Source of the DNA: Amycolatopsis dendrobii
GTDB lineage: Bacteria; Actinomycetota; Actinomycetes; Mycobacteriales; Pseudonocardiaceae
Length of the DNA stretch: 64,000 nucleotides
Direction: 5' to 3'
Assembly (NCBI RefSeq): GCF_014145675.1
Contig: NZ_JACGZW010000012.1
Span: 62,001 to 126,000, forward strand
Under the pieces are notes generated by a model. The model saw only the letters and a list, made by a program, of their open reading frames with translations, was not told the DNA's origin and searched no databases. A program made the translations under genes and the position numbers. This document shows positions 50,323 through 59,024 of this stretch, piece by piece (position 1 is the first letter of the stretch; each line of letters opens with the position of its first letter).

Positions 50323-51442
50323 CGTCCGCCTCGTCTCCGACGGGCTGCGGCGGCGCGGGCACCAGGTTCTCGTCATCGCGACCGACCACCTGCTCGACGA
50401 CCCCGCCGTGAGCGACCGGGAAGTCTTCGCCGACGTCCTGGTGCCCGCCATCCGCGGCGGCGCGCCGCGTCGGTTCGCGGGCTACTTCTGGCACCGGCCC
50501 GCCTACCGGCAGGTGACCGCCGCGCTGCGCTCGTTCGCACCCGACGCGGTGCACCTGCACACCATCGGGGAGTTCAGCCCGGCCGTGCTCAGCGCGTCCG
50601 CCGCCTACCCGCGGGTGCTCACCGTCCACGGACCCGAGGACTGGATCCGGGACCTGCTGTCGTGGAACCTGCGCAGCCGCACCGAAGGCCGCCCGCGACT
50701 GTCCACAACGGACACCGCCCGGCTGGCGTATCTGCGCTTGCTGCAACGACCGGCTTACCTGCGGCGCCTGCGCACCGTCGACCGAGTGCTCACCCCGAGC
50801 CGCTTCCTCGCCGACGCCGTCCGCCACGACCTGCCCCGCGTCCCGATCCACGTCGTCCCGAACGGCGTGCCGCTGCCCACCGCGTCTCCGGTCCCCGACG
50901 CCGCCCACGCGCTGTTCGTCGGTCGCCTCGAACCGGTGAAAGGCGCGCACGTGCTCGTGGACGCCTTCGCGACGGTCGCCCGCCGCCTGCCCAACGCCCG
51001 GCTGACGCTCGCCGGGGAGGGCAACCAGCGGGCCGTCCTTGAGAAAGCAGTGAGCGAACGGGGTTTGGCCGACCGCGTCCGCTTCGCCGGCTGGCTCGGC
51101 GGATCCGAGCTCGCGGCTGCTTACCGCGCTGCTTCGGTGGTGGTGATTCCGTCGGTGTGGCCGGAGAATTTCCCGACCGTCGCGCTGGAAGCCCTCGGCG
51201 TGGGACGGGCGGTGGCTGCCACCGATGTCGGCGGGATTCCCGAGCTGATTCGCCCCGGGCACAACGGTGTGCTCGTCCCGCCGGGTGAGCGCCGGGCCCT
51301 CGCGGACGCGCTCTCCCGGCTCCTCGGCGACCCGGGCTTGCGGCGGGTGATGGGCGCGCGGTCGGCGGGGCTCGCGTGTTGTCACAGTCTCGGCACTTTT
51401 CTGGACCGGCTGGAGCAGCATTACCGGGAGGTCCAGCGATGA
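50267..51442 (+). CDS. Family 4 glycosyltransferase
   Basis: The 391-residue GT-B enzyme starts KIAHIVNVGFEAGGAERSV and has FVGRLEPVKGAHVLVDAF and PSVWPENFPTVALEALGVGRAVAATDVGG. The ATG has a perfect AGGAGG site inside the flippase gene. Its stop overlaps an ATG of the next frame at 51439. Confidence 0.91.
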   Translation: MKIAHIVNVGFEAGGAERSVRLVSDGLRRRGHQVLVIATDHLLDDPAVSDREVFADVLVPAIRGGAPRRFAGYFWHRPAYRQVTAALRSFAPDAVHLHTIGEFSPAVLSASAAYPRVLTVHGPEDWIRDLLSWNLRSRTEGRPRLSTTDTARLAYLRLLQRPAYLRRLRTVDRVLTPSRFLADAVRHDLPRVPIHVVPNGVPLPTASPVPDAAHALFVGRLEPVKGAHVLVDAFATVARRLPNARLTLAGEGNQRAVLEKAVSERGLADRVRFAGWLGGSELAAAYRAASVVVIPSVWPENFPTVALEALGVGRAVAATDVGGIPELIRPGHNGVLVPPGERRALADALSRLLGDPGLRRVMGARSAGLACCHSLGTFLDRLEQHYREVQR

Positions 51443-51603
51443 CCCGCATCTCGCTCCGGCTCCTCGGCCCGGACACGTCCGCCGGTTCTCTCGCCGCGCC
51501 GGCTCGCCACGCGCCCTCGCCGGCCGAACGAAGCACCCGGCCCGGAGTCCTGCCGATGCCCCGTCCGGCGCCGCCCGGCCCGTTCCCTCTTGGAGGCCCG
51601 CAG

Positions 51604-52857
51604 ATGACCCGTGTCGTCGTAGTCAACGCGTTCGAACGCGGCAATCGCGGCGACGCCGCCCTGCTCAGCGTCCTGCTGGACCAGATCCGCCGCGCGCTGC
51701 CCGGCGCGCGGATCGCGATCGCCGGGTTCGAGCATCCGGCGCGCTGGCCGGAGTTCGAGGGCGTGCCCAACCTCGGGTCGTTCCGCCGCTACTCGGGCGA
51801 GGAGGACATCCCCCGGCTCCGGCGGATCCTGCGGAAACTGAGCCTGCTCCCGGTCGTCGCGCTCGCCGCCGCCCGGCTTCCGCGGCGGCTGCGGCTGGCT
51901 GCGGCCCGGTTGCTGCCCGCCGAACCGCGCCGCGAACTGCACGCGCTCGCGACCGCCGACCTCGTCGTCTCCCTCGGCGGCGGCTACCTGAACGGCCGGG
52001 CGAACTTCGCCTCCGACCTCAACATCCTCTTCCTGCTGCTCCCGCTGTGGCTGGCCGAGCGGTTCGGCGTCCGGGTCGTGACCGGGCCGCAGTCCTACGG
52101 GCCGTTTCCCCGCCGGCTCCAGCGCGTGCTGGTCCGCCACGTCCTCGGGCGGGCCGACGCGGTCCTCGTCCGCGAAGACATCAGCCGCGAGCGGCTCACC
52201 GAAATCGGGCTGCCGCCGCATCTGCTCACCCGCAGCGTCGACAGCGCCTTCGCCTTCGAGACCCGCTCCGACCGCGACTGGCGCACTGCTCTCGCCGTCC
52301 CCGCCGACGCCCGCATCGCGATGGTCACCGCCCGCCAGTGGCTCGACGACGCCGGACAGCACCGCTACGAACGCGCCTTGGCCGCGGGCATCCGGCACCT
52401 GCTCGGCCGCGGATACCACGTCGTCCTGGTCCCGCAAGTGACCTGCGCTTTCCAAGGCGACGACGACCGCAGGGTCAACACCCGCCTCGCCGCCGGACTC
52501 GACCACGCCCGGCTGCGCGTCCTCGGCGACGACACCTTCGACCACCGCGACGCCCGCGCCCTCTACGCCGAGGCCGACCTCGTGATCGGCACCCGTTTCC
52601 ACTCGGTCATCTTCGCCCTCACCGCGCACGTCCCGTGCCTCGCGATCGAGTACGAGCACAAAACGGCGGGCATCATGCGCGATCTCGGGCTCGCGGAATG
52701 GGTCGTCGGCATCGCCGAAGTCCGCGAAACCACGTTGCCCGCGCTCCTCGACAGCCTCGTCGACCACCGCGACGACTACCGGCGGCACCTGCGCGAAGTG
52801 CTTCCCCCTTACGCGCGCCGGGCCCGCGATCTGCGCCACCTGCTCGATGCCGCCTGA
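51604..52857 (+). CDS. Polysaccharide pyruvyl transferase family protein
   Basis: The 417-residue protein has the family start VVVVNAFERGNRGDAALLSVLL (GNxGD motif about residues 13-17), LVVSLGGGYLNGRANF, and near the C-terminus IGTRFHSVIFALTAHVPCLAIEYEHK. Such proteins add pyruvate ketals to glycans, or fold alike with other roles. The ATG at 51604 has GGAGG at good spacing. An in-frame ATG at 51439 overlaps the upstream stop (ATGA) and would add a 55-residue Pro/Arg-rich extension. Confidence 0.88.
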   Translation: MTRVVVVNAFERGNRGDAALLSVLLDQIRRALPGARIAIAGFEHPARWPEFEGVPNLGSFRRYSGEEDIPRLRRILRKLSLLPVVALAAARLPRRLRLAAARLLPAEPRRELHALATADLVVSLGGGYLNGRANFASDLNILFLLLPLWLAERFGVRVVTGPQSYGPFPRRLQRVLVRHVLGRADAVLVREDISRERLTEIGLPPHLLTRSVDSAFAFETRSDRDWRTALAVPADARIAMVTARQWLDDAGQHRYERALAAGIRHLLGRGYHVVLVPQVTCAFQGDDDRRVNTRLAAGLDHARLRVLGDDTFDHRDARALYAEADLVIGTRFHSVIFALTAHVPCLAIEYEHKTAGIMRDLGLAEWVVGIAEVRETTLPALLDSLVDHRDDYRRHLREVLPPYARRARDLRHLLDAA

Positions 52858-52865
52858 CGCGGAGG

Positions 52866-53006
52866 TCAGCCCCGCCGCAGCCAGCGGAACCGGCGGCAGC
52901 CGCAGCGTCCGCAGTCGGTGCCGCCGCGCAAATGCCGGTGCTCGCTGCGTTCGTGACCGCACGCGCGGCACCGCATCGTCGCCCACGGCATCCGGATCCC
53001 GGACAT
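52866..53006 (-). CDS. Small zinc-ribbon protein, antisense in the polysaccharide cluster
   Basis: A 46-codon minus-strand frame starts at an ATG preceded by GAGGAGG with six-base spacing. It encodes two Cys pairs, CRACGH and CGRCGC, 22 residues apart, with two more His between. This CxxCGH...H.H...DC..C.C pattern is familiar from short zinc-ribbon proteins in actinobacteria, to my memory of unknown function. Internal ATGs at 52991 and 52976 are alternative starts. It fills most of the only sizeable gap in the plus-strand cluster. Confidence 0.7.
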   Translation of the reverse strand: MSGIRMPWATMRCRACGHERSEHRHLRGGTDCGRCGCRRFRWLRRG

Positions 53007-53098
53007 CCTGCGCCTCCTCGAAGTCCCCCGCTCCCCCGGCACACACCATCACATCCGCGCGCGCCCAGCCAACCGGACCAATGAGGACAGGAGCCTCC

Positions 53099-54232
53099 GT
53101 GAGCCGAGAACGCACCGTCGTCTTCGCGACGCCGTACTTCCCGCCGGACGTCGGCGGCGTGCAGACCTACGTGCACAGCCTGGCCGCCGCGCTGCGGGAA
53201 GTCCCCGGATGGCGGCCGGTCGTCGTCACCACCAGCGCCCGCGCCGGGTCCGGCGACCCCTTTCCGGTCTACCGGCTCCCCGCACTCGCCAAGCTGTCCA
53301 ACACTCCCCTCGACCCGCGCTGGCCGCGCCGGATCCGCCGCATCCTGCGCGCCGAACAGGCCGACTTCCTCAACGTCCACACCCCGGTGCCCGGTCTCGC
53401 CGACGCCGCGACCCTCGCCGCCGGGAACACCCCGGTCGTCGTGACTTATCACGCCGCCGCCCTGGCCAAGGACGGTCACCCGTTCTTCAACGCCGTCGCG
53501 CGCGCCTATGCCGGCGCCGAGGCCTTCATGCTCCGCCGGGCGGACCTGATCCTGGGGGTTTCCGACTACGTCGCCGACCGCTTCCGCCCGCGCTACGGCG
53601 ACAAAGTCGGCGTGCTGGAGAACGCCGTCGCCCCGGAGCTCTTGACGTCCCCGCTCGGCGGGAACCGTCCTTACGCCGCCGCTTTTCTGGCCCGGCTGGA
53701 ACCGACCCACGCGTGGAAAGGCCTCGACCAGCTCCTGCACGCGATGAGCATCCGCCGCGGGCGCCTGCTGGTGATCGGCGACGGCGCCGCGCGACCCGGA
53801 TACGAGGCCCTCGCCCGGAAACTCGGGATCGACGGCAACGTCACCTTCGCCGGAAATCTCCGCGGCTCCGCGAAATTCCGCGCTCTCCGCAGTGCCAGTT
53901 CGCTCGTTCTCTGCCCGACCAGTCCGAACGACGCCTTCCCGACGGCACTGCTCGAAGCGTGGGCGAGCCGGGTGCCGGTCATCGCCACCGCGGTCGGTCC
54001 GCTCGCCGCGCTGGTGACCGACGGGGTCAACGGGCTGCTTGCCGCGCCGCGTTCTCCCGAAGCGCTCGCCGGCGAACTGGACCGGCTCGAGAGCAACCCG
54101 GGGCTCGCACACGCGATCCGGGAGAACGCCTGCGAACTCGTGCGCAGCCGGTACACGTGGAGTCATCGGGTCGCGGAGTTCGTCGAGCAGCTGACCGCGC
54201 TCGACCGGCGCGGCGCTCCGGTCTCACGATGA
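53099..54232 (+). CDS. Family 4 glycosyltransferase
   Basis: The 377-residue GT-B enzyme starts at GTG after AGGAG. It begins VVFATPYFPPDVGGVQTYV and has AAFLARLEPTHAWKGLDQLL and CPTSPNDAFPTALLEAWASRVPVIATAVGP. It is the last glycosyltransferase of the cluster, separated from the rest by the antisense zinc-ribbon gene. Confidence 0.9.
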   Translation: MSRERTVVFATPYFPPDVGGVQTYVHSLAAALREVPGWRPVVVTTSARAGSGDPFPVYRLPALAKLSNTPLDPRWPRRIRRILRAEQADFLNVHTPVPGLADAATLAAGNTPVVVTYHAAALAKDGHPFFNAVARAYAGAEAFMLRRADLILGVSDYVADRFRPRYGDKVGVLENAVAPELLTSPLGGNRPYAAAFLARLEPTHAWKGLDQLLHAMSIRRGRLLVIGDGAARPGYEALARKLGIDGNVTFAGNLRGSAKFRALRSASSLVLCPTSPNDAFPTALLEAWASRVPVIATAVGPLAALVTDGVNGLLAAPRSPEALAGELDRLESNPGLAHAIRENACELVRSRYTWSHRVAEFVEQLTALDRRGAPVSR

Positions 54233-54406
54233 CGGCGCCCCGGCCGGCCGGCTTCCGCCGGATTCCGCAATCCTCCCCCGGTTCCGACCCGTTTTCCTTC
54301 CCTGAGGGCGAAATCTCCGGTTGCCGTCCCGCTCACCGGCACGACCCCCCGATCGTGGCCGCGCGCGGTCCGCCGCCGGGCGCGCGGATCTGGGTAGCCT
54401 GACGGC

Positions 54407-55291
54407 GTGGCCGACCCGATCCCCCCAGTCCCCGCCCCCGGCGAGTCCGGATCCGAGCATCCCGGCGCGGGCGAACCGCCCGGGAAGAAGCGGCGGAAGC
54501 GCCCGTTCTGGCAGGAACTGCCGATCCTGATCGGCATCGCGCTGGTGCTGACGATCCTGATCCAGCAGTTCGTCGCGAAGGTGTTCCTGATCCCTTCGGC
54601 GTCGATGGAGACGACGCTGCACGGCTGCGACGGCTGCTTCGGCGACCGGGTCGTCGTCGACCGCGTCACCTACGATTTCACCGATCCCGCCCCCGGCGAC
54701 GTCATCGTCTTCCGCGGCCCGCAGCCGTGGACCGCGAACGAGATCGCCCCGCAGGAGTCGGGCAACTTCTTCACGAAGACGTTGCGCGGCCTCGGTTCCC
54801 TCGTCGGCTTCGCGCCGCCGGACGAGCGCGACTTCGTGAAGCGCGTGATCGCCGTCGGCGGCCAGACCGTCCAGTGCTGCGACCCGCAGGGCCGCGTCCT
54901 GGTCGACGGCAAACCGCTCGACGAACCGTACGTGCACTGGCTGGACCAGCCGCCGACGGCGCGGCAGACCTTCGCCCCGGTCACCGTCCCGAAGGGAAGC
55001 CTCTGGGTGATGGGCGACAACCGCGAGAACTCGTGCGACTCGCGCTGCCAGGGCGGCGGCGGAGTCAACGGCACCGTCCCGGTGGACGACGTCATCGGCA
55101 AGGCGCGGGTGATCGTCCTGCCGCCGTCGCGCTGGGGCGGCGTCAGCGACCACGACCCGCAAGCCGCGCCCGCCGCGCTCGGCGCACCCGCGTGGCAGCA
55201 GGGAATCCCGCTCGGCGCCGGGGCGCTGCTGGCGTTCCCGACGCTCGCCGCCGGGCGGAGCCTGCGGCGGAAGCTGGCCAAACAGGACTGA
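54407..55291 (+). CDS. lepB: Signal peptidase I
   Basis: The 294-residue protein removes signal peptides from exported proteins. It has a Pro-rich cytoplasmic N-terminus, one transmembrane helix (about 39-57), the catalytic Ser66 in PSASMETTL and Lys145 in RDFVKRVIAVGG, and the MGDNRENSCDSR box. A second hydrophobic segment lies near the C-terminus (GIPLGAGALLAFPTLAA). GTG start without a strong ribosome site. Several genomes have multiple copies, so it may be one of several. Confidence 0.93.
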   Translation: MADPIPPVPAPGESGSEHPGAGEPPGKKRRKRPFWQELPILIGIALVLTILIQQFVAKVFLIPSASMETTLHGCDGCFGDRVVVDRVTYDFTDPAPGDVIVFRGPQPWTANEIAPQESGNFFTKTLRGLGSLVGFAPPDERDFVKRVIAVGGQTVQCCDPQGRVLVDGKPLDEPYVHWLDQPPTARQTFAPVTVPKGSLWVMGDNRENSCDSRCQGGGGVNGTVPVDDVIGKARVIVLPPSRWGGVSDHDPQAAPAALGAPAWQQGIPLGAGALLAFPTLAAGRSLRRKLAKQD

Positions 55292-55335
55292 CCGCGATCC
55301 GACTGTCCGTCCGCAAGAGCGGGAGCAGCGCCGCC

Positions 55336-55791
55336 TCACCGGCCCGCGCCGGCCGCCCGCACGACGTCCATCCGGAGATGCCGCGTCAGATCCCCCGTCA
55401 GCTGCAGCACCGGCGTCCGCTCCGCGAACAGCCATTCGCCGCCGCGCCGGACGAACCGGTCGTCGTAGTGCCCGGCGGCGATGGGTTGCAGCGGAAAGTC
55501 TTCCGCGGCTTGGAAAACGGTGAAGTAGCTGTGCGCGGAAGCCGTGTCCTCCCCCGGCGCGATCCGGACGTTCGTCGTCACGTGGCGGGTCCTCGGCGTG
55601 CCGTCGGGATGGATGATCAGGATGTCGCGGAACCAGTTCTCCACGGCCTCCCGCCCGGACCGGCCGCCGCCGCTGTGCAAGGTGCCCTCGCGGAACAGTT
55701 CGCCCACCCCGGCCAGATCGCCCGCGTCGATGCGCGCGGCGTAGGTCATGATCAGGTCCTGGATCGCCCACCGGGCCGACTCTGCCGACAT
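55336..55791 (-). CDS. SnoaL-like domain protein
   Basis: The 151-residue protein has the NTF2-like pattern of the SnoaL_4 group: a helical start (AIQDLIMTYAARIDAGDLAGVGELF), RHVTTNVRI with conserved His, and GHYDDRFVRRGGEWLFAER. Members include dehydratases and ring-hydroxylating small subunits, but many are of unknown function. It is convergent with lepB and has no clear partner. Confidence 0.8.
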   Translation of the reverse strand: MSAESARWAIQDLIMTYAARIDAGDLAGVGELFREGTLHSGGGRSGREAVENWFRDILIIHPDGTPRTRHVTTNVRIAPGEDTASAHSYFTVFQAAEDFPLQPIAAGHYDDRFVRRGGEWLFAERTPVLQLTGDLTRHLRMDVVRAAGAGR

Positions 55792-55961
55792 CGGGCCAGC
55801 ATAGGAGTTCCACAGTGGACGCGGCCCGCACGTCCGCCCGGACCCGTGACCAGCGGTTCTCCCGGAGACCGCCCTCCCGCCGCAGCGCGGTGCGGCGGCG
55901 GTGGCATGATGCCCGCACGGTCCCGGCCGATCGGACCGCTCGCCGAGGAGGAAGGTGACGC

Positions 55962-56453
55962 TTGAGCACGCGCACTACCCAGGTGGACGACCTCCGGCTG
56001 GTGGCGCAGCCGAGCGCGGTCCCGTGCACCGAGCTGTTCGTCCGCCTGATCCTGACCGACTGGTCCCTGATGCCGATGCTGGACCAGGTCACGAACGCCG
56101 CGGTCCGGCTCGTCGGCGACGTCGTCGACCAGAGCAGCCCGTCCGCGCCCGCCTTCGTGACCGTCCGGCTCCAGCTGCGCGGGGACCGGCTGGTCATCGA
56201 GGTCGACGACGACCTCGTCGCCCCGGACCCGCCGCGCGACGAGCGGATCGGCGTGCGCCCCGGCGAACGCGGCGGCCGCACCACGTGGTGCGAACTGGCG
56301 CTGCCCGGCGGGATCTCCGCCGGGCAGGTCCGGCTGCCGCGCCGGGGCGACCGGCGCACGCTGGTGGACGAACCCGTCTCCGGCGAACCGGTCACCGCGG
56401 ACCCGCAGGTGCTGGAACGGCTGCTGAACCGCCTCAGCACCTGGTCCGAGTAA
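55962..56453 (+). CDS. ATP-binding (HATPase-like) small protein
   Basis: The 163-residue protein starts at TTG after GGAAGG. TNAAVRLVGDVV resembles the N-box of serine/threonine anti-sigma-type ATPases, and VIEVDDDLVAP the following G1-like strand, in which the usual glycine motif is changed. Actinobacteria have many such proteins that may bind sigma or anti-anti-sigma factors. The sequence is divergent and the function unproven. Confidence 0.6.
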   Translation: MSTRTTQVDDLRLVAQPSAVPCTELFVRLILTDWSLMPMLDQVTNAAVRLVGDVVDQSSPSAPAFVTVRLQLRGDRLVIEVDDDLVAPDPPRDERIGVRPGERGGRTTWCELALPGGISAGQVRLPRRGDRRTLVDEPVSGEPVTADPQVLERLLNRLSTWSE

Positions 56454-56500
56454 CCGCTCCGGAAGGGACGCCCGGCTGCTTGGCCGCGGCCGGGCCGTTC

Positions 56501-57133
56501 TCAGCTCCCGGCGGCGGCAGCCTCCCAGGCTTTCTCCAGCGCCTGCGCGAAAACCTCGGCGGACTGCCCGCCGGACACGCCGAACCGCCGTCCCAGCACG
56601 AAAAACGGCACCCCGCCCGCGCCCAGTTCGGCGGCCTCGCGTTCCTCGGCCCGGACCGCCTCCGCGTACCGCGACGGATCCGCCAGCACCGCTTCGGCCT
56701 CGGCGCGCGGCAATCCGGCTTCCTCGGCGACATCGGCCAGCACGTCCGGGGCGAACACCGCCCGAGCCTCGGCGAAATTCGCGCGGAACAACGCCGACAG
56801 CATCTCGTTCTCCAGCCCCTTTTCGCGGGCCAGGTGCAGCAGGCGGTGCGCGTCGAAGGTGTTGCCGATCTCCCGGTCCGTCCGGTAGCCGAGCCCTTCC
56901 GCCGCCGCGAGCGCGGCGACCCGCTGCTCCATCTCGGCGGCCTGCGGCCCGTACTTCGCGGTGAGCATGTCCAGCAACGGCTCGGTCCCGGTCTTCCCGG
57001 GGTCCAGTTCGAACGACCGGTACGTCACGGTCACCTCGTCCCGGTGCTCGAACCCGGCCAGCGCCTTCTCGAACCGCGCCTTCCCGAGATAGCACCACGG
57101 GCACACGACATCGCTCCAGATTTCCACCTGCAT
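56501..57133 (-). CDS. DsbA-family oxidoreductase (FrnE-like)
   Basis: The 210-residue cytoplasmic protein has a thioredoxin fold with inserted helical domain. The active site CPWC (Cys11, Cys14) sits in IWSDVVCPWCYLGKARFE, and GVPFFVLGRRFGVSGGQ supplies the cis-Pro loop. FrnE-like proteins act as disulfide isomerases or in polyketide-related chemistry. It overlaps nothing and lies 23 bases from the transporter gene on the same strand. Confidence 0.92.
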   Translation of the reverse strand: MQVEIWSDVVCPWCYLGKARFEKALAGFEHRDEVTVTYRSFELDPGKTGTEPLLDMLTAKYGPQAAEMEQRVAALAAAEGLGYRTDREIGNTFDAHRLLHLAREKGLENEMLSALFRANFAEARAVFAPDVLADVAEEAGLPRAEAEAVLADPSRYAEAVRAEEREAAELGAGGVPFFVLGRRFGVSGGQSAEVFAQALEKAWEAAAAGS

Positions 57134-57156
57134 GCCGCCAGCGTAGAACGCGCCGC

Positions 57157-58014
57157 CTAGACGGCGGTCTTCACCGGCTCCCGCGCCCCGGTCCGTTCCG
57201 CGCCGATGCCCGCGGCCACGACGAACGCGATCCCGGCCACCGCCGCGACATTCGGCACCTGGTGCAGCACGATCAGCCCGAGCACGAGCGCGATCGCCGG
57301 CTCCAGGCTCATCAGCGTCCCGAACGCCGACGCCGTCAGCCGGCGCAACGCCATCATTTCCAGGCTGAACGGCACTACCGGCACGAGCACCGCCAGCCCG
57401 AGCCCGGCGAGCACCAGCGGCCAGGTCAGCTCGCCGGCCACCGCCGGGGCGTGCACGACCGTGGCGACCAGACCGGCCACCGGCATCGACACCGCCAGCC
57501 CGCGCAGGCCCGACACCTCGTCGCCGACCCGTTGCGTCAGCACGATGTACGCGCCCCAGCAGACCGCGGCCGCGAGCGCGCAGCCGACGCCGATCAGGTC
57601 GGTCCCGCCCTGCCATGGTTGCGTCAGCAGCACCACTCCGGCAGCCGCCAGCACTGGCCACACCCGGGTTCCGCCGCGGCCGCGCACGATCGCGACGGTG
57701 AGCGGGCCGAGGAATTCCAGCGCGCTCGCGGTGCCCAGCGGCAGCCGGGTCGCGGCGATCATGAACAGGATCGTCATCCCGGCTGTCGCGAAGCCGAGCA
57801 CCACGCACGTCAGCAACGCCGGGCGGCGGAACGCCGACGGCCTCGGCCGCACGAGCACCAAGAGCAGCACCCCGGCCCACGCGAGCCGCAGCCACGCGAC
57901 GCCGGTCGGCCCGATCCGGTTCGCGATGTCGACCGAAACCGCCAGCCCGAGCTGGACGGACAGCATGGCGCCGACGGCGAGGGCGACACCGGCCCGGGGA
58001 GAGGAGGGAAGCAC
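57157..58014 (-). CDS. EamA/RhtA-family transporter
   Basis: The 285-residue protein has about ten transmembrane helices in two EamA repeats, in keeping with threonine/homoserine-type (RhtA) efflux proteins. The proposed GTG start has only a weak ribosome site. It is divergent from a LysR gene; repeated TCCTGGAC sites lie between. Export of an amino acid or related metabolite sensed by that regulator is plausible. Confidence 0.85.
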   Translation of the reverse strand: MLPSSPRAGVALAVGAMLSVQLGLAVSVDIANRIGPTGVAWLRLAWAGVLLLVLVRPRPSAFRRPALLTCVVLGFATAGMTILFMIAATRLPLGTASALEFLGPLTVAIVRGRGGTRVWPVLAAAGVVLLTQPWQGGTDLIGVGCALAAAVCWGAYIVLTQRVGDEVSGLRGLAVSMPVAGLVATVVHAPAVAGELTWPLVLAGLGLAVLVPVVPFSLEMMALRRLTASAFGTLMSLEPAIALVLGLIVLHQVPNVAAVAGIAFVVAAGIGAERTGAREPVKTAV

Positions 58015-58089
58015 GTTGTCCAGGAGAACGCATCGAGACCGTTCGTGTCCACGTGCCAATCCTGGACGTACTGTTCGGATATCCTGGAC
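58015..58089. promoter_or_regulatory. Three TCCTGGAC sites between LysR and transporter genes
   Basis: ATCCTGGAC occurs at 58059-58067 and 58081-58089, exactly 22 bases apart (two helical turns), and the inverted form GTTGTCCAGGA at 58015-58025 beside the transporter start. The arrangement suits a LysR tetramer binding across the 84-base divergent spacer. Confidence 0.6.
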
Positions 58090-58098
58090 AATCGGCGG

Positions 58099-58986
58099 AT
58101 GGAGACCCGCAGGCTGCAGTTCCTTCTCGAGTTGTCGCGGCTCGGCTCGATGCGCGCGGTGGCGGACGTGTTCGAAACCACAACGTCCACCGTCTCGCAG
58201 CAGATCTCGGTGCTGGCCAAGGAAACCGGTGTCGCGCTCCTCGAACCGGACGGCCGCCGCGTGCGGCTCACTCCCGCCGGGCGACGGCTCGCCGAGCACG
58301 CGGTGACGATCCTGGGCGCGGTCGAAGCGGCGCGGGTGGATCTCGATCCCGAGGCCGAACCCGCCGGAACCGTGCGCGTCGCGGGGTTCGGGACGGGCGT
58401 GCGGCACGCGGTGCTCCCGGTCGCGGACCTCCTCGCGCAGCGGCATCCGCGCGTCCGCGTCGTGATCAGCGAGCACGAACCCGCCGAAGCACTGGCCCAG
58501 TTGCGGACCGACGACATCGACCTCGCCCTCACCTACGACTACAACCTCGCGCCCGCGGCCGCCGACCCGTCGCTCGCCGTCCGTCCGCTGTGGGCGGAGC
58601 CGTGGGGACTCGCGGTGCCGCGCGCGGACGCGAACCGGTTGCGGGGCAACGGAACCCTCGACGTGTTCGCCGCCTTCCGCGACCGCGACTGGATCGGCAA
58701 CTCCCGCAACGGCGCGGACGAGACGGTCGTCGGGACGCTGGCGTCGATGGCCGGGTTCTCGCCGCGGTTCACCCACCGCGCGGACAACCTCGACCTCGTC
58801 CAGGACCTCATCGCGGCGGGCGGCGGGGTCGGCCTGCTGCCCGAATCCTGGGAGACCCGGCCCGACGTCGCCGTCGTGGCGCTGACCGGGCCGGACGTCC
58901 GGCTGCGGGCCTTCGCCTGCACCCGGCGCGGGCGCGACGCGTGGCCGCCGCTCGCCCTCGTCCTCGGGCTGCTGCCCGGCGGCTAG
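58099..58986 (+). CDS. LysR-family transcriptional regulator
   Basis: The 295-residue protein has an N-terminal winged helix (RRLQFLLELSRLGSMRAVAD, then TTSTVSQQISVLAKETG) and a LysR effector domain from about 90, with TVRVAGFGTGVRHAVLP. It is divergent from the EamA transporter, which it probably controls. Confidence 0.88.
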   Translation: METRRLQFLLELSRLGSMRAVADVFETTTSTVSQQISVLAKETGVALLEPDGRRVRLTPAGRRLAEHAVTILGAVEAARVDLDPEAEPAGTVRVAGFGTGVRHAVLPVADLLAQRHPRVRVVISEHEPAEALAQLRTDDIDLALTYDYNLAPAAADPSLAVRPLWAEPWGLAVPRADANRLRGNGTLDVFAAFRDRDWIGNSRNGADETVVGTLASMAGFSPRFTHRADNLDLVQDLIAAGGGVGLLPESWETRPDVAVVALTGPDVRLRAFACTRRGRDAWPPLALVLGLLPGG

Positions 58987-59024
58987 CATGGCGGCGGAAG
59001 CGGTGCGAGCACGGAGGAGGCGAC

